A stretch of 64,000 nt of DNA from Candidatus Saccharibacteria bacterium UBA5148. GTDB lineage: Bacteria; Patescibacteriota; Saccharimonadia; Saccharimonadales; UBA4665. The stretch's first letter is position 1, and every line of letters starts with the position of its first letter. Positions 42,070 to 50,556 of this stretch are shown piece by piece. The stretch lies in the NCBI GenBank assembly GCA_002413835.1, contig DHXU01000006.1:64386-128385 (forward strand), given 5' to 3'. Under the pieces are notes generated by a model. It did no database searches. It saw only the letters and a program-made list of their open reading frames with translations, and was not told where the DNA came from. Both the position numbers and the translations under genes were made by a program.

Positions 42070-42655
42070 CATTGACGCCCAAGATGCATTTGTACGTCCG
42101 CCCGAGCGGCGTGTAAAGGCCAACCCGGAATTCAGGGGACCAGTTGCGGAACGTGCCGTTATCGTCGTAGATCTCTTCCAGCGGACTGAGGACATTGTCA
42201 GAATGTCCGACCCCAGTATCGTCCGCGATGCTGAAGTCCACCAGCTGCCAGTGGCGGACGCTCCTGCCGATCCTGATATCGCCCATCTGTACGTCGAAGA
42301 ACCGATTGTAGAACTGATTGCAGGACCAACTGCTCTGGAACCAATGCCGCAACCAGTCATGGAGCCGCCAGTGGAACAATTCGCTCCTGCTGCTACAGAC
42401 GTGCAGCCAACACATCAGCCTATCCATGACAATGAAGCGTTTTTACATGGAGCCCGCCACCTGGTGGACGCCAGTCTGCCAGCTGGCTCTGTCGATATCC
42501 GGGGATACGTCGAACGGACTGATGGCTCGCCGTCTCAGATTATTGATTTTCCGATGCCAACCGAGTCCTACGATGTGGATGTCAGCAGCGTAGATGCCGA
42601 TGACCAAAGTTTCGGTGCACTAGGATACGAGGAGCTCCAGGATGACGCTGCTTAG
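42059..42655 (+). CDS. Acidic hypothetical protein, proline-rich
   Basis: 198 residues from ATG 42059 (overlapping the tatD end). Strongly acidic with Pro/Val/Glu-rich low-complexity tracts (VEEPIVELIAGP; EPMPQPVMEPPVEQ) and no transmembrane segment; probably mostly disordered. No family is recognised. Its stop overlaps the next gene start (42642), so it is translationally linked to it. Confidence 0.5.
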   Translation: MSTNIDAQDAFVRPPERRVKANPEFRGPVAERAVIVVDLFQRTEDIVRMSDPSIVRDAEVHQLPVADAPADPDIAHLYVEEPIVELIAGPTALEPMPQPVMEPPVEQFAPAATDVQPTHQPIHDNEAFLHGARHLVDASLPAGSVDIRGYVERTDGSPSQIIDFPMPTESYDVDVSSVDADDQSFGALGYEELQDDAA

Positions 42656-43013
42656 TAACTACTTCAAACAGAAGCGTGAAGAACGCCGCGCTGAGATATA
42701 CAGTGCGCTGATCCACCACGAAGCTAAAGCCGGCGGCCAGCTCTTCGGCCCGATTCCGGAAGGCCACCGCCGTGAATTCTTCGCACTCGATGACCATACC
42801 TGGGTCTGGCACGAGGAATGGAAGGATGTTAATGGCCAGTGGCAGGCTGTCACGACTCGCTACGATGTCCGCCCGAATGGTATCTTCAAGTCGCAAGGCG
42901 GCGCCTCGTACCAGAGCCTCAGCAAGCAGGAACTGACCAACCTGTACCGGGCAGCCCGGCTCTATGCACAGCAGATCGGCGCCGAGCAACAGCGCATGCT
43001 GCAGGCCAGCTGA
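42642..43013 (+). CDS. Hypothetical protein with WVWHEEW motif
   Basis: 123 residues. An N-terminal basic helix (NYFKQKREERRAEIYSAL) leads to a compact beta region with FFALDDHTWVWHEEWKD, WQAVTTRYDVRPNGIFKSQ and a C-terminal helix (ELTNLYRAARLYAQQIG). Proteins of this pattern are seen in Saccharibacteria-like genomes but have no named function that I know. Overlaps the preceding acidic gene by 14 bp. Confidence 0.55.
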   Translation: MTLLSNYFKQKREERRAEIYSALIHHEAKAGGQLFGPIPEGHRREFFALDDHTWVWHEEWKDVNGQWQAVTTRYDVRPNGIFKSQGGASYQSLSKQELTNLYRAARLYAQQIGAEQQRMLQAS

Positions 43014-43052
43014 TTGCCACCTGGTCCAGCTGATTTATACTAAGACGTAGCA

Positions 43053-44192
43053 ATGACAGCAATATATCTTGACCATGCGGCGGCAACGCCGCTCGACCCT
43101 ACAGTGCAGGCGGCTATGGTTCCGTACTTTAGCAAGCATTTTTATAATCCCTCGGCCCTGTATGGTGCTGCTGAACGTGTCCGACACGATGTCGATACAG
43201 CCCGCAGTTCTGTAGCCCGGAGTCTCGGAGTCCGGCCAGCTGAAATTGTCTTTACGGCCGGCGGGTCGGAGGCCAACAATCTGGCGATCCACGGTGTTAT
43301 GACTCGCTATCCTGGTGCCAGGCTGCTGATGAGCGCTATCGAGCACGATTCGGTGCTGGAGGCAGGTAAGCAGTTTGCGCATGACATGGTGTCGGTGACG
43401 GGGCAGGGGATTGTCGATACAGCGGCATTGAAGGAGCAGATCGACGATAATACGGTGATGATCAGCATCATGTACGCCAATAACGAGATCGGGACCATTC
43501 AGCCGATCCGCGAGATCGGGCAGCTGATTGCCGCCATCCGCAAGGATCGCCGAAGCCGCGGTGTTGTTTTGCCGCTGTATTTTCATAGTGACGCCGCCCA
43601 GGCGGCCAATTATCTTGATCTGCAGGCGCCCAGGCTTGGCGTCGATCTGCTGACGCTGAACGGCGGTAAGATATACGGGCCGAAGCAAAGCGGCTTGCTG
43701 TACGTTCGGGGAGGCGTCGAACTGCAACCCTTGATACGGGGCGGCGGTCAGGAACGGAATATCCGGAGCGGCACCGAGAACGTGCCGGCAATCATCGGCT
43801 TCGCTGCGGCTCTGGAGATAGCTCAGCAGTCGCGCCATACTGAATCAAAGCGTCTAGCTGAACTGCAGCATTATTTTTATGTACATCTGGCAGAGCTGCT
43901 TCCGGGGGCAGTTATAAATGGTTCCCGGAAAAAGCGCCTGCCGAATAATATCCATATCACCATTGCCGGTCAGGATAATGAACGTCTGCTGTTCCAGCTG
44001 GACGCCGCCGGAATTATGGCAGCCGCCGGCTCAGCCTGTAGTGCCAGCAGTGATACACCGTCCCACGTGCTGCAGGCTATCGGGCTTAGTGATGCTGCGG
44101 CCCGGGCCAGCCTGCGTTTCACCATGGGCCGCGCCACGACCCAGGCCGAGCTTGAGCATGTTATTCAGACACTGCGGGACCTGACACAGTAG
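43053..44192 (+). CDS. iscS: Cysteine desulfurase (NifS/IscS type)
   Basis: 379 residues, PLP-dependent class V aminotransferase fold. YLDHAAATPLDP at the start, EANNLAIHG, SAIEHDSVLE (His), HSDAAQAA (Asp) and the Schiff-base Lys206 in LNGGKIYGPKQSG are in place, and the mobile active-site loop carries Cys329 in GSACSASSDTPSHVL. It supplies sulfur, most likely to MnmA (60802) for 2-thiouridine in tRNA, since no IscU-type scaffold is visible. Promoter TTGCCA (43014-43019) and TATACT (43036-43041) with 16-base spacing lie just upstream. Confidence 0.92.
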   Translation: MTAIYLDHAAATPLDPTVQAAMVPYFSKHFYNPSALYGAAERVRHDVDTARSSVARSLGVRPAEIVFTAGGSEANNLAIHGVMTRYPGARLLMSAIEHDSVLEAGKQFAHDMVSVTGQGIVDTAALKEQIDDNTVMISIMYANNEIGTIQPIREIGQLIAAIRKDRRSRGVVLPLYFHSDAAQAANYLDLQAPRLGVDLLTLNGGKIYGPKQSGLLYVRGGVELQPLIRGGGQERNIRSGTENVPAIIGFAAALEIAQQSRHTESKRLAELQHYFYVHLAELLPGAVINGSRKKRLPNNIHITIAGQDNERLLFQLDAAGIMAAAGSACSASSDTPSHVLQAIGLSDAAARASLRFTMGRATTQAELEHVIQTLRDLTQ

Positions 44193-44233
44193 CTGTTCGT
44201 CGGCAGCGATCACCAGAGACAGACCCCAGTTAC

Positions 44234-44261
44234 TTGCGGCTCAAACGAAAACGTTTATACT
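44234..44261 (+). promoter_or_regulatory. Promoter of the F1-like ATPase operon
   Basis: TTGCGG (44234-44239) and TATACT (44256-44261) are separated by 16 bases. The ATG of the first gene lies ten bases after the -10 box, so the transcript would have almost no leader. Confidence 0.5.
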
Positions 44262-44271
44262 TAAGCCTAAG

Positions 44272-45117
44272 ATGTTCCGTCTCAAACGCACCCTTGCCGC
44301 CGTCATTCTTCTGTGTCTGATTGGCAGCACAGCTCTTACTTCCTCACCGGTGACGGCTCAGGCTGTGACGCATGCCTACAATACCGACAATCCACTGCAG
44401 CGCGGTATGATCGTCCGAATTACCGAAAAGGACAAGAACAAAGTCGAACCGCTGACGGAGCAGACATCGACCAAGATGGAAGGTGTTATCGTGGCTGCCA
44501 ATGATGCACCGGTAACACTGTCGAATGCCGACACCAGCAAACAACAGGTCTTTGTTGCTAATACCGGCCACTACAATGTTCTGGTCAGTAACCAGGACGG
44601 TCCGGTCAAAGCCAACGACTACTTATCGATCTCATCGCTGGCCGGAATCGCTATGAAAGCCGACACCAAGCAGTCTATCGTCGTCGGTAAGGCGCTGGAG
44701 AATTTTGATGGCAAGACGCGCGTCAGTTCCACGACATCTGTCAAGGATTCGACTGGCCGGACAGTCTCGGTGGCTATCGGACTTATTGCCGTTGATATAA
44801 ATATTTCCCACAATCCGCTTGAGAAACAGACCGTCAGCCGCATACCTGGCGTCGCCTTCCTGCAGTCAGGTGCCAAGGCGGTCGTTAACAAGACAGTCGA
44901 TCCGGCCCGCCTGTATCTGAGCTTGCTGCTGCTGATTGTGGCCGCCGCCATTGCCGGAGCTATTTTGTACGGAGGTGTGCGCAGCAGCATGGTGTCCATT
45001 GGCCGTAATCCGCTGGCCAAAACGTCCATTATGCACGGTCTGATACAAGTGGTGCTGGTCAGCATTATCATTTTCATAATCGGCATGATTGGGGTATATT
45101 TAATATTAAAGCTTTAG
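44272..45117 (+). CDS. Secreted protein with c-subunit-like transmembrane hairpin (F1-like operon, first gene)
   Basis: 281 residues. Signal segment (about 8-30), an extracytoplasmic beta domain (about 35-180) with GMIVRITEK, NYLSISSLAG-type and VVGKALENFDG motifs as in surface-protein beta units, then two transmembrane helices (about 213-237 and 253-280). The loop between them reads VSIGRNPLAKTS, matching the polar IARNP loop of F-type c subunits. The second helix has no Asp/Glu where c subunits have the ion-binding carboxylate; the aligned position is isoleucine. It sits where atpE would be, directly before the b-like gene. Not a functional proton carrier by sequence. Confidence 0.6.
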   Translation: MFRLKRTLAAVILLCLIGSTALTSSPVTAQAVTHAYNTDNPLQRGMIVRITEKDKNKVEPLTEQTSTKMEGVIVAANDAPVTLSNADTSKQQVFVANTGHYNVLVSNQDGPVKANDYLSISSLAGIAMKADTKQSIVVGKALENFDGKTRVSSTTSVKDSTGRTVSVAIGLIAVDINISHNPLEKQTVSRIPGVAFLQSGAKAVVNKTVDPARLYLSLLLLIVAAAIAGAILYGGVRSSMVSIGRNPLAKTSIMHGLIQVVLVSIIIFIIGMIGVYLILKL

Positions 45118-45210
45118 CGTTTTATGTGTACCGGACGATCGCAGGATGCACAGGGTACGGCAGAAATGTGAACTGCTGAAATGGGCTGACAGTATGGTGG
45201 GAATAAACAA

Positions 45211-45843
45211 ATGATGACATGGATAATCGTAGCAGGACTGGTACTACTCGGTAGTATGGCAGCCGTGCTTATTTATGTGACTCTGGAAAACAATATCGTA
45301 CACAAGAAACCGAAGGCCAAAATGACCTCAGGCGGCGTCCGGGCGATTGACCAATCGGCTGACAAGCGGGTTGAAGAAATATTTAACGACGAATTCCGTG
45401 AAGAGCTCCGCAACCGCGGCCGGCTGCACTTTGAGAAGATTATTGGTGAGAACGCCATGTTTCTGCAGCAGGACCTGCGGCTGACGACCAGCCAGCTCAA
45501 TGAGTACATGAAGACCGAAATCACCCGCAAGCTGAAGGAAGAGTTCGCCAAGTACGAAGAGTCGATCATGGACGCCAAACAGCTGGCCGTCGATTCAATC
45601 GAGAAAACTAATGCCGTCATCGACGAACAGCGCCAGCTACTGGGCAAGGAATTGCAGGAACAGGTGGCCGCCGAAAAGGCGCAGCTGATGAGCCGCTTCG
45701 AGTCCGATATGGCCCGGGTCGTCAACCACTATGTCCTGACGGCTATCGGCAACCAGATCGATATGAGCGACCAGCTGGGCTATATCATCAGCGAGCTGGA
45801 AGCCAATAAGAAAGAGATCATGAAGGATATTGCTAATGGCTAG
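45211..45843 (+). CDS. atpF: F-type ATPase b-subunit-like stalk protein
   Basis: 210 residues: an N-terminal membrane helix (about 4-25) followed by a long charged helical region (about 60-165, EIFNDEFREEL, KLKEEFAKYEES, ELQEQVAAEKAQ) and a shorter C-terminal helix. This is the layout of a stator b subunit, though longer (usual about 160) and with low sequence conservation. Named by position between the hairpin gene and the delta-like gene. Its end overlaps the next start by eight bases. Confidence 0.6.
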   Translation: MMTWIIVAGLVLLGSMAAVLIYVTLENNIVHKKPKAKMTSGGVRAIDQSADKRVEEIFNDEFREELRNRGRLHFEKIIGENAMFLQQDLRLTTSQLNEYMKTEITRKLKEEFAKYEESIMDAKQLAVDSIEKTNAVIDEQRQLLGKELQEQVAAEKAQLMSRFESDMARVVNHYVLTAIGNQIDMSDQLGYIISELEANKKEIMKDIANG

Positions 45844-46414
45844 TAGCCCACAGCTGACGACACAGATAATCTCGCCGAGCGACCTGAAACGGGCCCGCCG
45901 AGAGGTTGAAGCTGTTGATGATTTTTTGCACCAGGCCGGTCTGCGCCAAGGTGGCAAAGCCGTCAAGATGCCGCAGACCAGCCGTCTGATAGAGGAGCTG
46001 GTCTCAGAACTGAAGGTCAATCTGCTTCAACCGGCAGACAGGGCGAAGATACTGAAATACCTGTCGGATCTGGTGACGAACGCCCCGGTACTGCACATCA
46101 GCTTCGCCAGCGAGCCTTCGGCTGCCTTCATGTCCAAACTGATAGTCTGGCTGCGCTTGAACATACATCCTCAGACACTGGTCCACCTCGGGCTGCAACC
46201 GTCTATCGCGGCCGGTTGTATCGTCCGGACTGCCAACAGACAGTTTGATTTCTCGCTGACTGAAGCCTTTGAACAGCAGCGTAGCATACTTATTAGTAGT
46301 TTGAGTGATGAAAAAACTACTGCCGGGCCGGAAGAGACGAAGCGCATCGAGGCAGAGGCAATCGCTGACGCCTTGAAGGCCGAAAAAGCAAAAGAGCAGG
46401 AGGCCGCAGCATGA
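45836..46414 (+). CDS. atpH: F-type ATPase delta-subunit-like protein
   Basis: 192 residues from ATG 45836. The middle region (about 75-150) has VLHISFASEPSAAFMSKLIVWLR and GLQPSIAAGCIVRTANRQFDFSLTEAFEQQR, corresponding to the C-terminal part of delta/OSCP (GGxxxRxxxxxxDxSxxxxL). The N-terminal helical bundle is poorly conserved. A charged Ala/Glu/Lys tail follows. It would connect the stalk to the alpha crown. Stop and alpha start overlap (ATGA). Confidence 0.6.
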   Translation: MASSPQLTTQIISPSDLKRARREVEAVDDFLHQAGLRQGGKAVKMPQTSRLIEELVSELKVNLLQPADRAKILKYLSDLVTNAPVLHISFASEPSAAFMSKLIVWLRLNIHPQTLVHLGLQPSIAAGCIVRTANRQFDFSLTEAFEQQRSILISSLSDEKTTAGPEETKRIEAEAIADALKAEKAKEQEAAA

Positions 46415-47838
46415 GCGACAACCGGCATTTTGACGCCCTGGTAAGCAAAGGCAATCCCGTCGGTGAAGTCATCGGCGTCGACCGCTTCCTGGTACGCGTC
46501 AAGGGCCTTCAGCCCGTCAATGTCCACGCCCTGATCATGTTCGACGATGGCAGCAAGGGCTTCGTCTATCAGATCATGGAGGATCATACGATCGTCCTCC
46601 ACTTGGGCAGTGTCCCGGTCATCGTCGGTGTCATGGCCGTCGTGCAGCACAACGAACTCGTCTCGAAGGTCGGCAAAGGCTTCATCGGCCGTGTTGTATC
46701 GGTAAATGGCGACCCGCTCGATGGCAAAGGCCCAATTACCGCCGAAAGCGCCTGGCCGATATTCAATCCGGCGCCGATGCTCTATGAGCGCGAACTGCTC
46801 GACAAGCAACTGGTAACTGGTGTGACGGTTATCGATGAGATGTTCCCGATCGTCCGCGGCCAGCGTATGGCGCTGATCGGCGACAGTAAGTCCGGTAAAA
46901 GCGCCCTGGCAACACAGGTAGCTATCAGCCAACGCGATACTGACGTCGTGGTTATCTATGTCCTGATAGCCAAGCGCCGCAGTGATGTCGACATGCTGCT
47001 GACCCGTTTGGAGAATACTAATGCCATGGGTACGGCTATCGTCGTAGTATCGACGATGTTTGAATCGCTGATTTCCAGCTATCTGGCACCATATGTGGCC
47101 TGTGCACTTGGCGAATATCTGTGGCAGAAACTCGATCAGGACGCCGTCATTATCTACGACGACCTGACCAGCCATGCCCAGATTTACCGGGAAATCTCGC
47201 TGCTGGCCGAAACCAGCCCAGGCCGCGAATCATACCCAGGTGATATGTTCTATGCCCATTCATCGCTGCTGGAGCGTGCCGGCAAACTGAACCGCAATCA
47301 TAAGACGCTGACGAGCATTCCTCTCGTTCTTGCCAACGGTGGCGACATTACGGCCTACATGCCGACTAACATCATGTCCATCACCGACGGACAGTGGATC
47401 CTTGATATGAACATTTTCCGCGATACCATGCGCCCGGCCGTCAATACCGGACTGTCTGTGACTCGTGTCGGTGGTGTCGGCCAGAGCAAGCGCCAGAAGA
47501 CGTTGCTGGCCCAGACACAGATTGCCCTGAACGCCTACAAGCAGGCCGAGCAGTTCGCCCACTTCGGTTCTGAGCTGGCTCTGACCGCCCAGAAGGACCT
47601 GGAGCGTGGTAAGCATATCTATGAACTGTTGAACCAGGCGCCGGAGGACACGTACAGCATCGCGGCCCAGACATTGATGCTCGACATCATCATCAACCTG
47701 AAAGACGATCAGATGCTGGATGTCAAAAAAATGAAGGAACATGTCCTGGAATATTCAGTCAAGGTGAAGGACGATAAGGATTTCGAGAAAAATCGCGATG
47801 AACTGCTCAAGAAGTCACTGGTGGAGTTGAAAAAATGA
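46411..47838 (+). CDS. atpA: F1 ATPase alpha-like subunit
   Basis: 475 residues, slightly short (usual about 505). Beta-barrel N-terminus (GNPVGEVIGVDRFLVRV), P-loop GDSKSGKSA (near residue 157; most alphas have GDRQTGKT), DDLTSHAQIYREISLL, the signature PGRESYPGDMFYAHSSLLERAGK, and the arginine finger in LSVTRVGGVGQSK. The finger and P-loop are intact, so it can complete the catalytic sites of the beta-like subunit. C-terminal helices are diverged. Part of the operon hairpin-b-delta-alpha-gamma-beta-epsilon without an a subunit. Confidence 0.85.
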   Translation: MSDNRHFDALVSKGNPVGEVIGVDRFLVRVKGLQPVNVHALIMFDDGSKGFVYQIMEDHTIVLHLGSVPVIVGVMAVVQHNELVSKVGKGFIGRVVSVNGDPLDGKGPITAESAWPIFNPAPMLYERELLDKQLVTGVTVIDEMFPIVRGQRMALIGDSKSGKSALATQVAISQRDTDVVVIYVLIAKRRSDVDMLLTRLENTNAMGTAIVVVSTMFESLISSYLAPYVACALGEYLWQKLDQDAVIIYDDLTSHAQIYREISLLAETSPGRESYPGDMFYAHSSLLERAGKLNRNHKTLTSIPLVLANGGDITAYMPTNIMSITDGQWILDMNIFRDTMRPAVNTGLSVTRVGGVGQSKRQKTLLAQTQIALNAYKQAEQFAHFGSELALTAQKDLERGKHIYELLNQAPEDTYSIAAQTLMLDIIINLKDDQMLDVKKMKEHVLEYSVKVKDDKDFEKNRDELLKKSLVELKK

Positions 47839-48683
47839 GGCGGCCGCAGGATATCGCTCTCGAAGAGGCTGACATGACCACCATCGTCGGTCTGACAAGT
47901 GCGTTCGAGAGCCTGGCCAGCATGCGCATTTCCCAGACCAAAACTCAGGTACTGCAGTCACAGGCCTTCTTCAATGAGATCTGGCATATCTATTCGCAGC
48001 TGCGTATCGATAGCTTGTTCCGCTTCGGCCGGTCAGAAGATGAGAAGATCATCAAGAAAAGCCTGTTCATCGCCGTGACTGCCGAAGGCGGCTTCAGTGG
48101 AGACATCGACCAGAAGTTGATATCGGTGTTGCTGAAAGATTATGATCCTGCCAAACATGACCTGATCATCATCGGACACCACGGTGCGGTGCAGCTGGCT
48201 CAGTTGAAGGTTGAGTTTATGAAATCCTACAAACTGCCGGAGAAAGATGACCATATCAATGTCCAACCGCTTATCGAATATGTCAAAAAATATCAATCAA
48301 CACGAGTTTATTATCAGACCTATGTCTCGCTGACCGTCCAGGATGTCAAACGGATCGAGCTCAACAGCGCCGTTCAGTTGGCTGGTACGCAGGCCGGCGG
48401 CGCTGACGAGATCATCAGCGAAGAGACATATATCTTTGAACCGAATGCCTATGCCGTTGTTGGCCACTTGGAGCGTTCCATGATGGAGATTACCCTCAGC
48501 CAGGTTATCCTGGATTCCAAACTGGCCCAGTATGCCAGCCGTTTCCGGGCAATGACGGTAGCCCACGACCGGGCAGGTGAATCGTTAGCGGATCTGCACA
48601 CACTGTATAACCGTACCAAGCGCAACATCGCCGATGAACGGCTCAAAGAAATCCTGAACGGCCGCAAAAAGGTGACAGTATGA
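47835..48683 (+). CDS. atpG: F1 ATPase gamma-like subunit
   Basis: 282 residues. Diverged gamma: an N-terminal coiled-coil helix (about 14-55), a Rossmann-like middle (KSLFIAVTAEGGFSGDIDQKLI, equivalent to the family segment with GLCGxxN), and the C-terminal helix with ASRFRAMTVAHDRAGESLADLHTLYNRTKRNIADERLKEIL, corresponding to the conserved R-x-x-A-M-x-x-A-x-x-N-A and N-x-x-R-Q end of gamma. The N/C helices that rotate inside the alpha/beta ring are kept. Start and stop overlap both neighbours. Confidence 0.8.
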   Translation: MRRPQDIALEEADMTTIVGLTSAFESLASMRISQTKTQVLQSQAFFNEIWHIYSQLRIDSLFRFGRSEDEKIIKKSLFIAVTAEGGFSGDIDQKLISVLLKDYDPAKHDLIIIGHHGAVQLAQLKVEFMKSYKLPEKDDHINVQPLIEYVKKYQSTRVYYQTYVSLTVQDVKRIELNSAVQLAGTQAGGADEIISEETYIFEPNAYAVVGHLERSMMEITLSQVILDSKLAQYASRFRAMTVAHDRAGESLADLHTLYNRTKRNIADERLKEILNGRKKVTV

Positions 48684-49996
48684 ATAAAGGAATAATCCGG
48701 TCCGTTAAAGGCCTGGTCGTCGGTGTTGAATTCGACGATGACTATCCGGCGCTCGCCGAAGTACTGCTGGCGGACGATGGCCAGGATTCGCCGCTGATGG
48801 TCGACCATGTCACCGTAAAGGGTAAAGTCATCTGCCTGAACGTCCGCGGCGTCCAGACGCTCCAAAAGGGCATGGCAGCTGTCCGAACCGGTAAGAGCAT
48901 CGAAATACCAGTCGGTACCGAGCTTATCGGCCGGGTCGTCGATGCCAATGGCCGACCGGTCGACGGCCGACCACCCATCGTGGCAGCCAAAGGCAAGACT
49001 CTGGAATACCGCAGCATCTTTAAGAGCCCGGAACGTAGTACGAACTTCTCAGTCTCCAAGCCGGAAATCCTGGAGACCGGCATCAAGGTTATCGACTTCT
49101 TCACGCCGTTCGTCAAAGGCCGCAAGATTGGTATTATCGGCGGTGCCGGTGTCGGTAAGACGGTGCTCACCATGGAGCTTATCAATAACGTCTCGCGTTC
49201 TGGCGCCGGTATGGCCTTCTTCGCCGGTATCGGTGAGCGCATCCGCGAGGGTCACGAACTGTTCCAGACGCTGGCCGATAATGACCTGTTGAAGAATACC
49301 TGCATGTTCTTCGGACAGATGGACCAGAACCCTGTACAGCGGGCCCTGATCGCGCTGTCAGCTGTTACACTGGCCGAGTATTTCCGTGATGAGCACAAAA
49401 AAGATATCCTGTTCTTCGCCGACAACATGTATCGCTACATCCAGGCCCGCAATGAGCTGTCGACCATCCTGGACCAGATACCGGCCGAAGGTGGTTATGA
49501 GCCGACGCTGTTCTCAGACGTCAAGTTGCTGCAGGACCGCCTGAGTTCTAATGAACATGGTTCCATTACTGCCTTTCAGACCATCTACGTCCCGGCCGAC
49601 GACTTATCTGACCCGGCCGTGCAGATGATTCAGCACGAGCTTGACGGAACGCTGGTTCTCAGCCGTAAAGTCGCCGAGCAGGGCATCCGTCCATCGGTAG
49701 ACTTGTTGAAGTCGACCTCATCATTGTTATCACCAGATGTCGTTGGTGAGCGCCATTACATATTAAGCGTCCAGGTCCAGGCGCTGCTGCAGAAATACGA
49801 ATCGCTGAAGGGAATCATTGCCATCATCGGTGAAAACGAACTGAGCCCCGAAGACCGCAACGACTTTGCCAAAGCCCGCAAGCTGGTCGATTATTTCACG
49901 CAAAAAATGTTCGTCATGGAGAAATTGAACGGAATTCCGGGTGAGTTCGTTACCCGCGAAGAGATGCTGTCGAAAATCGAAGAGATCATAATATAA
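48680..49996 (+). CDS. atpD: F1 ATPase beta-like catalytic subunit
   Basis: 438 residues, short (usual about 465). P-loop GGAGVGKT near residue 154, the catalytic glutamate-arginine pair in GIGERIREGHEL (GVGERTREG in canonical beta), and DNMYRYIQARNELSTILDQIPAEGGYEP matching the DExSxLLGRxPSAVGYQP region with changes. The DELSEED-like lever near the C-terminus reads ENELSPEDRNDF, close to the canonical acidic DELSEED. ATP hydrolysis is predicted to be intact. It has the expected position between gamma and epsilon. Confidence 0.9.
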   Translation: MNKGIIRSVKGLVVGVEFDDDYPALAEVLLADDGQDSPLMVDHVTVKGKVICLNVRGVQTLQKGMAAVRTGKSIEIPVGTELIGRVVDANGRPVDGRPPIVAAKGKTLEYRSIFKSPERSTNFSVSKPEILETGIKVIDFFTPFVKGRKIGIIGGAGVGKTVLTMELINNVSRSGAGMAFFAGIGERIREGHELFQTLADNDLLKNTCMFFGQMDQNPVQRALIALSAVTLAEYFRDEHKKDILFFADNMYRYIQARNELSTILDQIPAEGGYEPTLFSDVKLLQDRLSSNEHGSITAFQTIYVPADDLSDPAVQMIQHELDGTLVLSRKVAEQGIRPSVDLLKSTSSLLSPDVVGERHYILSVQVQALLQKYESLKGIIAIIGENELSPEDRNDFAKARKLVDYFTQKMFVMEKLNGIPGEFVTREEMLSKIEEIII

Positions 49997-50014
49997 GGAC
50001 CATGAGGCAGCGCT

Positions 50015-50356
50015 ATGGCAGATGATAAAGATGAAAAGCCGGACGAAACACCGCCAGTTCAGGACACGACGGTCGAAAAAGACAGCTCCGGCAAAGCTGG
50101 CTCCAAAGGCGCTGCCCAGATGCATATCCGGGTCGCCTCACCGTTCAAGGTATTCTTTGACAGCAACGCTCTCAGCTTATCCGGCGAAAATGCCACCGGC
50201 CCGTTCGATATCCTGCCGCGGCACCATAACTTTATTTCACTATTGAATGAATGCGAACTGGCCATCAAAACGCATACTGGCGTGACTAAAGTCCGCATAT
50301 CCAGCGGCATCATGCACGTCAAGGCAGACCAGGTGATTATCTTCCTGAACGTCTAA
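50015..50356 (+). CDS. atpC: F1 ATPase epsilon-like subunit (beta-barrel domain only)
   Basis: 113 residues. An N-terminal polar, charged extension of about 35 residues precedes the epsilon beta-sandwich (MHIRVASPFKVFFDSNALSLSGENATGPFDILPRHHNFISLL), with the family GPFDILPxHxxF motif very well conserved. The protein ends after FLNV, so the C-terminal regulatory helix hairpin of canonical epsilon is absent. Last gene of the operon; a large nested hairpin follows at 50371. Confidence 0.85.
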   Translation: MADDKDEKPDETPPVQDTTVEKDSSGKAGSKGAAQMHIRVASPFKVFFDSNALSLSGENATGPFDILPRHHNFISLLNECELAIKTHTGVTKVRISSGIMHVKADQVIIFLNV

Positions 50357-50370
50357 CATTGGTCTCTTTT

Positions 50371-50472
50371 GCAACTTGCTCGGCTCACATTCGGCACTGT
50401 CCTGAGCTCGGCTTGTGCTCTAAAGTAGCACAAGCCTCGTGCGGAGGTTCCGATGTGAGCCGAGCAAGTTGC
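50371..50472. terminator. Large nested inverted repeat, bidirectional terminator-like
   Basis: Outer arms of 23-24 bases (50371-50394 and 50450-50472) pair with a single bulge, and inside them a perfect 10-bp stem GGCTTGTGCT/AGCACAAGCC (50410-50419/50427-50436) forms a second hairpin. It lies between the convergent F1-like operon and the minus-strand gene at 50557. T tracts are short, so termination is probable but not certain. The rest of 50357-50556 holds no gene. Confidence 0.6.
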
Positions 50473-50556
50473 GCCTAAACAGTTCGTAATTCTGTGGCGC
50501 TCGCTACCCTCTCGGATTCGAAAAATGCTGAGTTGGCGTGATAGCGGGTTGGCGGC

